DNA of 64,000 nt, taken from NCBI GenBank assembly GCA_958298945.1, contig OY282608.1:77486806-77550805 (forward strand). Reading direction: 5' to 3'. The notes beneath the pieces are model-generated. The model was not told the DNA's origin. It worked only from the letters and a program-made list of their open reading frames with translations, and did not search any database. The position numbers and the translations under genes were made by a program. The DNA comes from Atherix ibis. Lineage: Eukaryota; Arthropoda; Insecta; Diptera; Athericidae. Positions 46,549-57,480 of the stretch are shown one piece after another (the first letter of the stretch is position 1; each line of letters starts with the position of its first letter).

Positions 46549-47950
46549 GGCTTGTTTGTTTGTTGGCTTGTTGCCTTGTTGGCTTGTTGGCTTGTTGGTT
46601 TGTTGGTTTGTTGGTTTGTTTGTTTGTTGGTTTGTTGGTTTGTTGGTTTGTTGGTTTGTTGGCTTGTTGGCTTGTTAGTTTGTTGGTTTGTTGTTTTCTT
46701 GGTTTGTTGGTTTATTTGTTTGTTGGTTTGTTGGGTTGTTGGTTTGTTGGCTTGTTGGCTTGTTGGTTTGTTGGTTTGTTTCTTTATTGGTTTGTTAGTT
46801 TGTTGGCTTATTGGTTTGTTGGCTTGTTGGCTTGTTGGCATGTTGGTTTGTTGGTTTGTTGGTTTGTTGGTTTGTTGGTTTGTTGGTTTGTTGGTTTGTC
46901 GGTTTGTTGGTTTGTTGGTTTGTTGTTTTGTTGGTTTGTTGGTTTGTTGGTTTTTTGGTTTGTTGGCTTATTGGTTTGTTGGTTTGTTGGTTTGGTGGTT
47001 TGTTGGTTTGTTGGTTCCTTCGTTTGTTGTTTTTTCTGGTTTGTTGGTTTATTGGTTTGTTGGTTTTTTGGTTTGTTGGTTTGTTTGTTTGTTGGTTTGT
47101 TGGTTTGTTGGTTTGTTGGTTTGTTGGTATGTTGGTTTGTTGGTTTGTTGGTTTGTCCGTTTGTTGGTTTTTTGGTTTGTTGGTTTGTTGGTTTTTTGGT
47201 TTGTTGGCTTGTTGGTTTGTTGGTTTTTTGGTTTGCTGGCTTGTTGGTTTGTTGGCTTGTTGGTTTGTTGGTTTGTTGGTTTGTTGGTTTGTTGGTTTGT
47301 TGGTTTGTTGGTTTGTTGGTTTGTTGGTTTGTTCGCTAGTTGGTTTGTTGGCTTGTTGGCTTGTTGGTTGTTGGTTTGTTGGTTTGTTGGTTTGTTGGTT
47401 TGTTGGTTTGTTGGTTTGTTGGTTTGTTGGTTTGTTGGTTTGTTGGTTTGTTGGTTTGTTGGTTTATTTGTTTGTTGGTTTGTTCGTTTGTTGGCTTGTT
47501 GGTTTGTTCGTTTGTTGGCTTGTTGGTTTGTTGGCTTGTTGGCATGTTGGTTTCTTGGTTTCTTAGTTTGTTGGTTTGTTGGTTTGTTTGTTTGTTGGTT
47601 TGTTGGTTTGTTGGTTTGTTGGTTTGTTGGTTTGTTGGTTTGTTGGTTTGTTAGTTTATTTGTTTGTTCGTTTGTTGGCTTGTTGGTTTGTTGGCTTGTT
47701 GGTTTGTTGGTTTGTTGGTTCGTTAGTTTTTTTGTTTGTTCGTTTGTTCGTTTGTTGGTTTTTTGGTTTATTGGCTTGTTGACTTGTTGGTTTGTTGGTT
47801 TGTTGGCTTGTTGGTTTGTTGGTTTGTTGGTTTGTTGGTTTGCTGGTATGTTGGTTTGCTGGTTTGTTTGTTTTTGGTTTGTTCGTTTGTTGGCTTGTTG
47901 GTTTATTGGTTTGTTGGTTTGTTGGTTTGTTGGTTTGTTCGTTTGTTGTT
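46549..47950 (+). repeat. HOR of 1.4 kb, copy 2
   Basis: This is the tandem copy of 45150-46548. It holds the last GGTTCCTT box of the window (47012). The junction at about 46545 joins GTTCGTTTGTTGGCTTG directly to a TGTTTGTT, GGCTTGTT, GCCTTGTT series and lacks the GTCCG box seen at 45139, so the join removed part of the unit. Confidence 0.88.
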
Positions 47951-50270
47951 TTGTTGGTTTGCTTGTTTGTTGGTTTGTTGGTTTGTTTGTTTTTTAGCTT
48001 GTTGGTTTGTTGGATTGTTGGCTTATTGGCCTGTTAGTTTGTTTGTTTGTTGGTTTGTTGGTATATTTGTTTGTTGGTTTGTTGGTTTTTGTTGGTTTGT
48101 TGGTTTGTTTGTTTGTTGGTTTATTGGTGTGTTAGTTTGTTGGTTTGTTGTTGTTTGTTGGTTTGTTGGTTTGTTAGTTTGTTGGTTTGTTGGTTTGTTT
48201 GTTTGTTGGGTTTTTCGTTTGTTGGCTTGTTGGTTTGTTGGTTTGTTGGCTTGTTGGCATGTAGGTTTCTTGGTTTGTTTGTTTGGTGTTTTGTTGGTTT
48301 GTTGGTTTCTTGGTTTGTTAGTTTGTTGGTTTGTTGGTTTGTTGGTTTGTTGGTTTGTTGGTTTGTTAGTTTGTTGGTTTAATTGTTTGTTGGTTTGTTG
48401 GTTTTTGTTGGTTTGTTGGTTTGTTGGTTTGTTGGTTTGTTGGTTTGTTGGTTTGTTGGTCTGTTGGTTTGTTGGTTTGTTGGTTTGTTGTTTTGTTGGT
48501 TTGTTGGTTTGTGGGTTTTTTTGGTGTGTTGGCTTGTTGGTTTGTTGGTTAGTTGATTTGTTGGTTTGTTCGTTTGTTGGCTTGTTGGTTTGTTGGCTTG
48601 TTGGTTTGCTGGTTTGTTGGTTTGTTGGCTTGTTGGTTTGTTGGTTTGTTGGTTTGTTGGTTTGTTGGTTAGTTGATTTGTTGGTTTGTTCGTTTGTTGG
48701 CTTGTTGGTTTGTTGGCTTATTGGTTTGCTGGTTTGTTGGTTTGTTGGCTTGTTGGTTTGTTGGTTTGTTGGCTAGTTGGTTTGTTGGTTTGTTGGTTGG
48801 TTGGTTTGTTGGTTTGTTGGTTTGTTGGTTTGTTGGTCTGTTGGTTTGTTGGTTTGTTGGTTTGTTGTTTTGTTGGTTTGTTGGTTTGTGGGTTTTTTGG
48901 TGTGTTGGCTTGTTGGTTTGTTGGTTAGTTGATTTGTTGGTTTGTTCGTTTGTTGGCTTGTTGGTTTGTTGGTTTGTTGGTTTGTTGGTTTGTTGGTTTG
49001 TTGGTTTGTTGGTTTGTTGGTTTGTTGGTTTGTTGGCTAGTTGGTTTGTTGGCTTGTTGGCTTGTTGGTTTGTTGGCTTGTTGGCTTGTTGGCATGTAGG
49101 TTTCTTGGTTTGTTTGTTTGGTGTTTTGTTGGTTTGTTGGTTTCTTGGTTTGTTAGTTTGTTGGTTTGTTGGTTTGTTGGTTTGTTGGTTTGTTGGTTTG
49201 TTGGTTTGTTGGTTAAATTGTTTGTTGGTTTGTTGGTTTTTGTTGGTTTGTTGGTTTGTTGGTTTGTTGGTTAGTTGATTTGTTGGTTTGTTCGTTTGTT
49301 GGCTTGTTGGTTTGTTGGCTTGTTGGTTTGCCGGTTTGTTGGTTTGTTGGCTTGTTGGTTTGTTGGTTTGTTGGCTTGTTGGTTTGCTGGTTTGTTTGTT
49401 TGTTGGTTTGTTGGCTTGTTGGTTTGTTGGTTTGTTGGTTTGTTGGTTTGTTGATTTGTTGGTTTGTTCGTTTGTTGGCTTGTTGGTTTGTTGGCTTGTT
49501 GGTTTGCTGGTTTGTTGGTTTGTTGGCTTGTTGGTTTGTTGGTTTGTTGGTTTGTTGGTTTGTTGGTTTGTTGGTTTGTTCGTTTGTTCGTTTGTTGGCT
49601 TGTTGGCTTGTTGGTTTGTTGATTTGTTGGCTTGTTGGTTTGTTGGTTTGTTGGTTTGTTGGTTTGTTGGTTTGTTGTTTTTTTGGTTTGTTGGCTTGTT
49701 GGTTTGTTGGTTTGTTGGTTTGTTGGTTTGTTGGTTTGCTGGTTTGTTCGCTTGTTCGTTTGTTGGCTTGTTGGTTTGTTGGCTTGTGGGTTTGTTTGTT
49801 TGCTGGTTTTTTGGTTTGTTGGTTTGTTGGTTTGTTGGCTTGATGGTTTGTTGGTTTGTTGGTTTCTTGGTATGTTGGTTTGTTGGCTTGTTGGTTTGTT
49901 GGTTTATTCGTTTGTTGGCTTGTTGGTTTGTTGGCTTGTTGGCTTGTTGGTTTGTTGGTTTGTTGGCTAGTTGGTTTGTTGGTTTGTTGGTTTGTTGGTT
50001 AGTTGGTTTGTTGGTTTGTTGGTTTGTTCGTTTGTTGGTTTTTTGGTTTGTTGGCTTTTTGGTTGGTTGGTTTGTTGGTTTGTTGGTTTGTTGGTTTGTT
50101 GGTTTGTTGGTTTTTTGGTTTGTTGGTTTGTTCGTTTGTTGGCTTATTGGCTTGTTGGTTTTTGGCTTGTTGGTTTGTTGGTTTGTTGGTTTGTTTGTTT
50201 GTTGGGTTGTTGGCTTGTTGGTTTGTTGGTTTGTTGGTTTGTTGGTTTCTTGGTTTGTTAGTTTGTTTGT
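47736..50270 (+). repeat. Second copy of the 40.2-42.4 kb block
   Basis: The marker series of 40.2-42.4 kb is repeated in the same order: TTTTTAGCTTG, GGTATATTTG, TTTAATTGTTTG, GTTAAATTG, GGTTTGCCGG and TTCGCTTGTTCG. Offsets are 7514 at the left and 7867-7875 at the right. The growth is explained by an extra copy of a GGTTAGTTGATTTG-containing segment at 48.54-48.95 kb, which appears three times here at about 48548, 48669 and 48923. Confidence 0.85.
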
Positions 50271-51400
50271 TTGTTGGTTTGTTGTTTTGTTGGTTTGTTC
50301 GTTTGTTGGCTTGTTGGTTTGTTGGTTTGTTGGTTTGTTTGTTGTTGGGTTGTTGGCTTGTTGGTTTGTTGGTTTGTTAGTTTGTTGGTTTCTTGGTTTG
50401 TTAGTTTGTTTGTTTGTTGGTTTGTTGTTTTGTTGGTTTGTTTGTTTGTTGGTTTGTTGGTTTGTTGGTTTGTTGGCTTGTTGGTTTGTTGGTTTGTTGG
50501 TTTGTTGGTTTGTTGGCTTGTTGGTTTGTTGGTTTGTTGGCTTGTTGGTTTGTTGGTTTGTTGGTTTGTTGGTTTGTTGGGTTTTTTGGTTTGTTGGTTT
50601 GTTGGTTTGTTGGTTTGTTGGTTTGTTGGTATGTTGGTTTGTTGGTTTGTTGGTTTGTTGGTTTGTTGGTTTGTTGGTTTGATGGTTTGTTGGTTTTTGG
50701 TTTCTAGGCTTGTTTGTTTGTTTGTTTGTCGGTTTGTTCGTTTGTTCGTTTGTTGGCTTGTTGGTTTGTTGGTTTGTTGGTTTGTTGGTTTGTTGGTTTG
50801 TTTGTTTGTTGGTTTGATCGTTTGTTGGCTTGTTGGTTTGTTGGCTTGTTGCCTTGTTGGCTTGTTGGCTTGTTGGTTTGTTGGTTTGTTTGTTTGTTGG
50901 TTTGTTCGTTTGTTGGCTTGTTGGTTTGTTGGCTTGTTGGCTTGTTGGCATGTTGGTTTGTTGGTTTGTTGGTTTGTTGGTTTGTTGGTTTGTTGGTTTG
51001 TTGGTTTCTTGGTATGTTGGTTTGTTGGCTTGTTGGTTTGTTGGTTTGTTCGTTTGTTGGCTTGTTGGTTTGTTGGCTTGTTAACTTGTTGGTTTGTTGG
51101 TTTGTTGGCTAGTTGGTTTGTTGGTTTGTTGGTTTGTTGGTTTGTTGGTTTGTTGGTTTGTTGGTTTGTTCGTTTGTTGGTTTTTTGGTTTGTTGGCTTT
51201 TTGGTTGGTTGGTTTGTTGGTTTGTTGGTTTGTTGGTTTGTTGGTTTGTTGGTTTGTTGGTTTTTTGGTTTGTTGGTTTGTTCGTTTGTTGGCTTGTTGG
51301 CTTGTTGGTTTTTGGCTTGTTGGTTTGTTGGTTTGTTGGTTTGTTTGTTTGTTGGGTTGTTGGCTTGTTGGTATTTGTTGGTTTGTTGGTTTGTTGGTTT
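50271..51400 (+). repeat. HOR of about 1.1 kb, copy 1
   Basis: The CTAGGCTT box at 50704 corresponds to CTAGGTTT at 51808 (offset 1104), and a GTTGTTGGGTTG marker near 50341 recurs near 51490 (offset about 1152). Its right part, 51.0-51.35 kb, repeats material from 49.87-50.2 kb. Confidence 0.8.
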
Positions 51401-52050
51401 CTTGGTTTGTTAGTTTGTTTGTTTGTTGGTTTGTTGTTTTGTTGGTTTGTTCGTTTGTTGGCTTGTTGGTTTGTTGGTTTGTTGGTTTGTTTGTTGTTGG
51501 GTTGTTGGCTTGTTGGTTTGTTGGTTTGTTGGTTTGTTGGTTTCTTAGTTTGTTAGTTTGTTTGTTTGTTGGTTTGTTGTTTTGTTGGTTTGTTGGTTTG
51601 TTGGTTTGTTGGCTTGTTGGTTTGTTGGTTTGTTGGCTTGTTGGTTTGTTGGTTTGTTGGTTTGTTGGTTTGTTGGGTTTTTTGGTTTGTTGGTTTGTTG
51701 GTTTGTTGGTTTGTCGGTTTGTTGGTTTGTTGGTATGTTGGTTTGTTGGTTTGTTGGTTTGTTGGTTTGTTGGTTTGTTGGTTTGATGGTTTGTTGGTTT
51801 TTGGTTTCTAGGTTTGTTTGTTTGTTTGTTTGTCGGTTTGTTCGTTTGTTCGTTTGTTGGCTTGTTGGTTTGTTGGTTTGTTGGTTTGTTTGTTTGTTGG
51901 TTTGATCGTTTGTTGGCTTGTTGGTTTGTTGGCTTGTTGCCTTGTGGGCTTGTTGGCTTGTTGGTTTGTTGGTTTGTTGGTTTGCTGGTTTGTTGGTGTG
52001 TTGGTTTGTTGGTTTGTTGGTTTGTTGGTTTGTTGGTTTATTGGTTTTTT
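51401..52050 (+). repeat. HOR of about 1.1 kb, copy 2 (partial)
   Basis: This follows copy 1 from about 51405 to 51960, then leaves it at a GGTTTGCT unit near 51981 and passes into the 1.98 kb HOR. Confidence 0.8.
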
Positions 52051-53880
52051 GGTTTGTTGGCTTATTGGTTTGTTGGTTTGTTGGTTTGTTGGTTTGTTAG
52101 TTTGTGCGTTTCTTCGTTTGTTGGTTTTTTGGTTTCTTCGTTTGTTGGTTTTTTGGTTTGTTGGTTTGTTGGTTTGTTGGTTTGTTGGTTTGTTGGTTTG
52201 TTGGTTTTTTGGTTTATTGGCTTGCTGGTTTGTTGGTTTGTTGGTTTGTTGGTTTGTTGGTTTGTTGGCTTCTTGGCTTGTTGGCAAGTTGGTTTGTTGG
52301 TTTGTTGGTTTGTTGTTTTGTTGGTTTTTTGGTTTGTTGGTTTGTTGGCTTCTTGGCTTGTTGGCAAGTTGGTTTGTTGGTTTGTTGGTTTGTTGGTTGT
52401 TGGTTTGTTGGTTTGTTGGCTTGTTGGTCTGTTATTTTGTTAGCTTGTTGGTATGTTGGCTTCTTGGCTTGTTGGGTTGTTGGTTTGTTGGCTTGTTGGT
52501 CTGTTGGTTTGTTGGTTTGTTGGTTTGTTGGTTTGTTGGTTTTTTGGTTTGTTGGCTTGTTGGTTTGTTGGTTTGTTGGTTTGCTGGTTTGTTCGCTTGT
52601 TCGTTTGTTGGCTTGTTGGGTTGTTGGTTTGTTGGTTTGTTGGTTTGTTGATTTGGTGGTTTGTTGGTTTGTTGGTTTGTTGGTTTGTTGGTTTGTTGGT
52701 TTGTTGGTTTGTTGGTTTGTTGGTTTGTTGGTTTGTTGGTTTGTTGGTTTGTTGGTTTGTTTTTTTGTTGGCTTGTTCGTTTGTTGGCTTGTTGGTTTGT
52801 TCGTTTGTTGGCTTGTTGGTTTGTTGCCTTGTTGGCATGTTGGTTTCTTAGTTTGTTGGGTTGTTGGTTTGTTGGTTTGTTGGTCTGTTGGTTTGTTGGT
52901 TTGTTGGTTTGTTGGTTTGTTGGTTTGTTGGTTTTTGGTTTGTACGCGTGTTTGTTTGTTGGTTTGTTGGCTTCTTGGCATGTTGGTTTCTTCGTTTGTT
53001 GGTTTGTTGGTTTGTTGGTTTGTTGGTTTGTTGGTTTTTGGTTTGTACGCGTGTTTGTTTGTTGGTTTGTTGGCTTGTTGGCATGTTGGTTTGTTGGTTT
53101 GTTGGTTTGTTGGTTTGTTGGTTTGTTGGTTTGTTGGTTTATTTGTTTGTTCGTTTGTTGGCTTGTTGGTTTGTTGGCTTGTTAGTTTGTTGGTTTGTTA
53201 GTTTTTTTGTTTGTTGGTTTGTTCGTTTGTTGGTTTTTTGGTTTATTGGCTTGTTGACTTGTTGGTTTGTTAGTTTGTTGGCTTGTTGGTTTGTTGGTTT
53301 GTTGGTTTGTTGGTTTGTTGGTATGTTGGTTTGCTGGTTTGTTTGTTTTTGGTTTGTTCGTTTGTTGGCTTGTTGGTTTATTGGTTTGTTGGTTTGTTGG
53401 TTTGTTGGTTTGTTGGTTTGTTGTTTTGTTGGTTTGCTTGTTTGTTGGTTCGTTGGTTTGTTTGTTTTTTAGCTTGTTGGTTTGTTGCATTGTTGGCATG
53501 TTGGTCTGTTAGTTTGTTTGTTTGTTGGTTTGTTGGTTTGTTGGTATATTTGTTTGTTGGTTTGTTGGTTTTTGTTGGTTTTTTGGTTTGTTTGTTTGTT
53601 GGTTTGTTGGTTTGTTAGTTTGTTGGTTTGTTGTTGTTTGTTGGTTTGTTGGTTTGTTAGTTTGTTGGTTTGTTGGTTTGTTTGTTGGTTGGGTTTTTCG
53701 TTTGTTGGCTTGTTGGATTGTTGGCTTGTTGGCTTGTTGGCTTGTTGGCATGTTGGTTTCTTGGTTTGTTGGTTTGTTGGTTTGTTGGTTTCTTGGTTTC
53801 TTGGTTTCTTGGTTTGTTGGTTTGTTGGTTTGTTGGTTTGTTGGTTTGTTGGTTTGTTGGTTTGTTGGTTTGTTGGTTTA
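52051..53880 (+). repeat. HOR of 1.98 kb, copy 1
   Basis: Markers are a CGTTTCTTCG cluster at 52105, two GGCTTCTTGGCTTG and GGCAAGTT clusters near 52266 and 52346, GTTATTTTGTTAGCTTG near 52432, GTACGCGTG boxes at 52942 and 53045, TTTTTAGCTTG near 53466, GGTATATTTG near 53541 and TTTAATTGTTTG near 53877. Copy 2 follows at 1986 and then 1978, changing to 1731 after a 247-bp segment (about 53035-53281) that copy 2 lacks. Confidence 0.88.
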
Positions 53881-55790
53881 ATTGTTTGTTGGTTTGTTGG
53901 TTTGTTGGTTTTTGTTGGTTTGTTGGTTTGTTGGTTTGTTGGTTTGTTGGTTTGTTGGTTTGTTGGTTTGTTGGTCTGTTGGTTTGTTGGTTTGTTGGTT
54001 TGTTGGTTTGTTGGTTTGTTGGTTTATTGGTTTTTTGGTTTGTTGGCTTATTGGTTTGTTGGTTTGTTGGTTTGTTGGTTTGTTAGTTTGTTCGTTTCTT
54101 CGTTTGTTGGTTTTTTGGTTTCTTCGTTTGTTGGTTTTTTGGTTTGTTGGTTTGTTGGTTTGTTGGTTTGTTGGTTTGTTGGTTTTTTGGTTTATTGGCT
54201 TGCTGGTTTGTTGGTTTGTTGGTTTGTTGGTTTGTTGGTTTGTTGGCTTCTTGGCTTGTTGGCAAGTTGGTTTGTTGGTTTGTTGGTTTGTTGTTTTGTT
54301 GGTTTTTTGGTTTGTTGGTTTGTTGGCTTCTTGGCTTGTTGGCAAGTTGGTTTGTTGGTTTGTTGGTTTGTTGGTTGTTGGTTTGTTGGTTTGTTGGCTT
54401 GTTGGTCTGTTATTTTGTTAGCTTGTTGGTATGTTGGCTTCTTGGCTTGTTGGGTTGTTGGTTTGTTGGCTTGTTGGTCTGTTGGTTTGTTGGTTTGTTG
54501 GTTTGTTGGTTTGTTGGTTTTTTGGTTTGTTGGCTTGTTGGTTTGTTGGTTTGTTGGTTTGCTGGTTTGTTCGCTTGTTCGTTTGTTGGCTTGTTGGGTT
54601 GTTGGTTTGTTGGTTTGTTGGTTTGTTGGTTTGGTGGTTTGTTGGTTTGTTGGTTTGTTGGTTTGTTGGTTTGTTGGTTTGTTGGTTTGTTGGTTTGTTG
54701 GTTTGTTGGTTTGTTGGTTTGTTGGTTTGTTGGTTTGTTTTTTTGTTGGCTTGTTCGTTTGTTGGCTTGTTGGTTTGTTCGTTTGTTGGCTTGTTGGTTT
54801 GTTGCCTTGTTGGCATGTTGGTTTCTTAGTTTGTTGGGTTGTTGGTTTGTTGGTTTGTTGGTCTGTTGGTTTGTTGGTTTGTTGGTTTGTTGGTTTGTTG
54901 GTTTGTTGGTTTTTGGTTTGTACGCGTGTTTGTTTGTTGGTTTGTTGGCTTCTTGGCATGTTGGTTTCTTCGTTTGTTGGTTTGTTGGTTTGTTGGTTTG
55001 TTGGTTTGTTGGCTTGTTGGTTTGTTGGTTTGTTGGTTTGTTGGTTTGTTGGTATGTTGGTTTGCTGGTTTGTTTGTTTTTGGTTTGTTCGTTTGTTGGC
55101 TTGTTGGTTTATTGGTTTGTTGGTTTGTTGGTTTGTTGGTTTGTTGGTTTGTTGTTTTGTTGGTTTGCTTGTTTGTTGGTTAGTTGGTTTGTTTGTTTTT
55201 TAGCTTGTTGGTTTGTTGCATTGTTGGCATGTTGGTCCGTTAGTTTGTTTGTTTGTTGGTTTGTTGGTTTGTTGGTATATTTGTTTGTTGGTTTGTTGGT
55301 TTTTGTTGGTTTTTTGGTTTGTTTGTTTGTTGGTTTGTTGGTTTGTTAGTTTGTTGGTTTGTTGTTGTTTGTTGGTTTGTTGGTTTGTTAGTTTGTTGGT
55401 TTGTTGGTTTGTTTGTTGGTTGGGTTTTTCGTTTGTTGGCTTGTTGGATTGTTGGCTTGTTGGCTTGTTGGCTTGTTGGCATGTTGGTTTCTTGGTTTGT
55501 TGGTTTGTTGGTTTGTTGGTTTGTTGGTTTCTTGGTTTCTTGGTTTCTTGGTTTGTTGGTTTGTTGGTTTGTTGGTTTGTTGGTTTGTTGGTTTGTTGGT
55601 TTGTTGGTTTGTTGGTTTAATTGTTTGTTGGTTTGTTGGTTTTTGTTGGTTTGTTGGTTTGTTGGTTTGTTGGTTTGTTGGTTTGTTGGTTTGTTGGTTT
55701 GTTGGTTTGTTGGTCTGTTGGTTTGTTGGTTTGTTGGTTTGTTGTTTTGTTGGTTTGTGGGTTTTTTGGTGTGTTGGCTTGTTGATTTGT
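53881..55790 (+). repeat. HOR of 1.98 kb, copy 2 (with internal deletion)
   Basis: This has the same marker order as copy 1 but a single GTACGCGTG box (54920). The missing 247 bp equal 30 octamers plus one 7-mer, which fits loss of the segment that contains the second box and its GGTTTTT unit. TTTAATTGTTTG lies near 55617. Confidence 0.88.
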
Positions 55791-56759
55791 TGGTTAGTTG
55801 ATTTGTAGGTTTGTTCGTTTGTTGGCTTGTTGGTTTGTTGGCTTGTTGGCTTGCTGGTTTGTTGGTTTGTTGGCATGTTGGTTTGTTGGTTTGTTGGTTT
55901 GTTGGTTTGTTGGTTTGTTGGTTTGTTGTTTTTTTGGTTTGTTGGCTTGTTGGTTTGTTGGTTTGTTGGTTTGTTGGTTTGTTGGTTTTTTGGTTTATTG
56001 GCTTGCTGGTTTGTTGGTTTGTTGGTTTGTTGGTTTGTTGGTTTGTTGGCTTCTTGGCTTGTTGGCAAGTTGGTTTGTTGGTTTGTTGGTTTGTTGTTTT
56101 GTTGGTTTTTTGGTTTGTTGGTTTGTTGGCTTCTTGGCTTGTTGGCAAGTTGGTTTGTTGGTTTGTTGGTTTGTTGGTTGTTGGTTTGTTGGTTTGTTGG
56201 CTTGTTGGTCTGTTATTTTGTTAGCTTGTTGGTATGTTGGCTTCTTGGCTTGTTGGGTTGTTGGTTTGTTGGCTTGTTGGTCTGTTGGTTTGTTGGTTTG
56301 TTGGTTTGTTGGTTTGTTGGTTTTTTGGTTTGTTGGCTTGTTGGTTTGTTGGTTTGTTGGTTTGCTGGTTTGTTCGCTTGTTCGTTTGTTGGCTTGTTGG
56401 GTTGTTGGTTTGTTGGTTTGTTGGTTTGTTGGTTTGGTGGTTTGTTGGTTTGTTGGTTTGTTGGTTTGTTGGTTTGTTGGTTTGTTGGTTTGTTGGTTTG
56501 TTGGTTTGTTGGTTTCTTGGTTTGTTGGTTTCTTGGTTTGTTGGTTTGTTGGTTTGTTGGTTTGTTGGTTTGTTGGTTTGTTGGTTTAATTGTTTGTTGG
56601 TTTGTTGGTTTTTGTTGGTTTGTTGGTTTGTTGGTTTGTTGGTTTGTTGGTTTGTTGGTTTGTTGGTTTGTTGGTTTGTTGGTCTGTTGGTTTGTTGGTT
56701 TGTTGGTTTGTTGTTTTGTTGGTTTGTGGGTTTTTTGGTGTGTTGGCTTGTTGATTTGT
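55791..56759 (+). repeat. HOR of 0.97 kb, copy 1
   Basis: The GGTTAGTTGATTTG segment at about 55792 recurs 969 bp later, and all markers to about 57190 follow at the same offset. The unit holds two GGCAAGTT clusters (about 56062 and 56145) and a TTTAATTGTTTG at about 56584. Confidence 0.88.
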
Positions 56760-57480
56760 TGGTTAGTTGATTTGTTGGTTTGTTCGTTTGTTGGCTTGTT
56801 GGTTTGTTGGCTTGTTGGCTTGCTGGTTTGTTGGTTTGTTGGCATGTTGGTTTGTTGGTTTGTTGGTTTGTTGGTTTGTTGGTTTGTTGGTTTGTTGTTT
56901 TTTTGGTTTGTTGGCTTGTTGGTTTGTTGGTTTGTTGGTTTGTTGGTTTGTTGGTTTTTTGGTTTATTGGCTTGCTGGTTTGTTGGTTTGTTGGTTTGTT
57001 GGTTTGTTGGTTTGTTGGCTTCTTGGCTTGTTGGCAAGTTGGTTTGTTGGTTTGTTGGTTTGTTGTTTTGTTGGTTTTTTGGTTTGTTGGTTTGTTGGCT
57101 TCTTGGCTTGTTGGCAAGTTGGTTTGTTGGTTTGTTGGTTTGTTGGTTGTTGGTTTGTTGGTTTGTTGGCTTGTTGGTCTGTTATTTTGTTAGCTTGTTG
57201 GTAAGTTGGCTTCTTGGCTTGTTGGGTTGTTGGTTTGTTGGCTTGTTGGTCTGTTGGTTTGTTGGTTTGTTGGTTTGGTGGTTTGTTGGTTTTTTGGTTT
57301 GTTGGTTTGTTGGTTTGTTGGTTTGTTGGTTTGTTGGTTTGTTGGTTTGTTGGTTTGTTGGTTTGTTGGTTTGTTGGTTTGTTTTTTTGTTGGCTTGTTC
57401 GTTTGTTGGCTTGTTGGTTTGTTCGTTTGTTTGCTTGTTGGTTTGTTGCCTTGTTGGCATGTTGGTTTCTTAGTTTGTTG
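56760..57480 (+). repeat. HOR of 0.97 kb, copy 2 (truncated)
   Basis: This follows copy 1 to about 57290 with offset 969, then switches to a segment equivalent to 54.73-54.84 kb. One unit near 57200 reads GGTAAGTT where the other copies have GGTATGTT. Confidence 0.85.

Larger units (their letters stand above)
10916..47020 (+). repeat. Marker box GGTTCCTT, about twenty copies
   Basis: Representative starts are 10916, 15893, 17610, 19825, 20603, 21645, 25843, 26412, 27955, 28476, 33837, 39499, 43117, 45615 and 47012. AGTTCCTT variants lie at about 11020 and 15997. Most are followed by CGTTTGTT or CGTTAGTT and a T-run (GGTTTTTTTGG). The box is absent from the first 10 kb and from the last 16 kb. 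Confidence 0.85.
52266..57115 (+). repeat. Paired GGCTTCTT / GGCAAGTT clusters, eight copies
   Basis: Clusters of GGCTTCTT, GGCTTGTT, GGCAAGTT occur in pairs about 80 bp apart near 52.27/52.35, 54.25/54.33, 56.05/56.13 and 57.02/57.10 kb. A related single form, GGCTTCTT, GGCTTATT, GGAAAGTT, is at about 59.67 and 62.31 kb. None is seen left of 52 kb. Confidence 0.85.
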
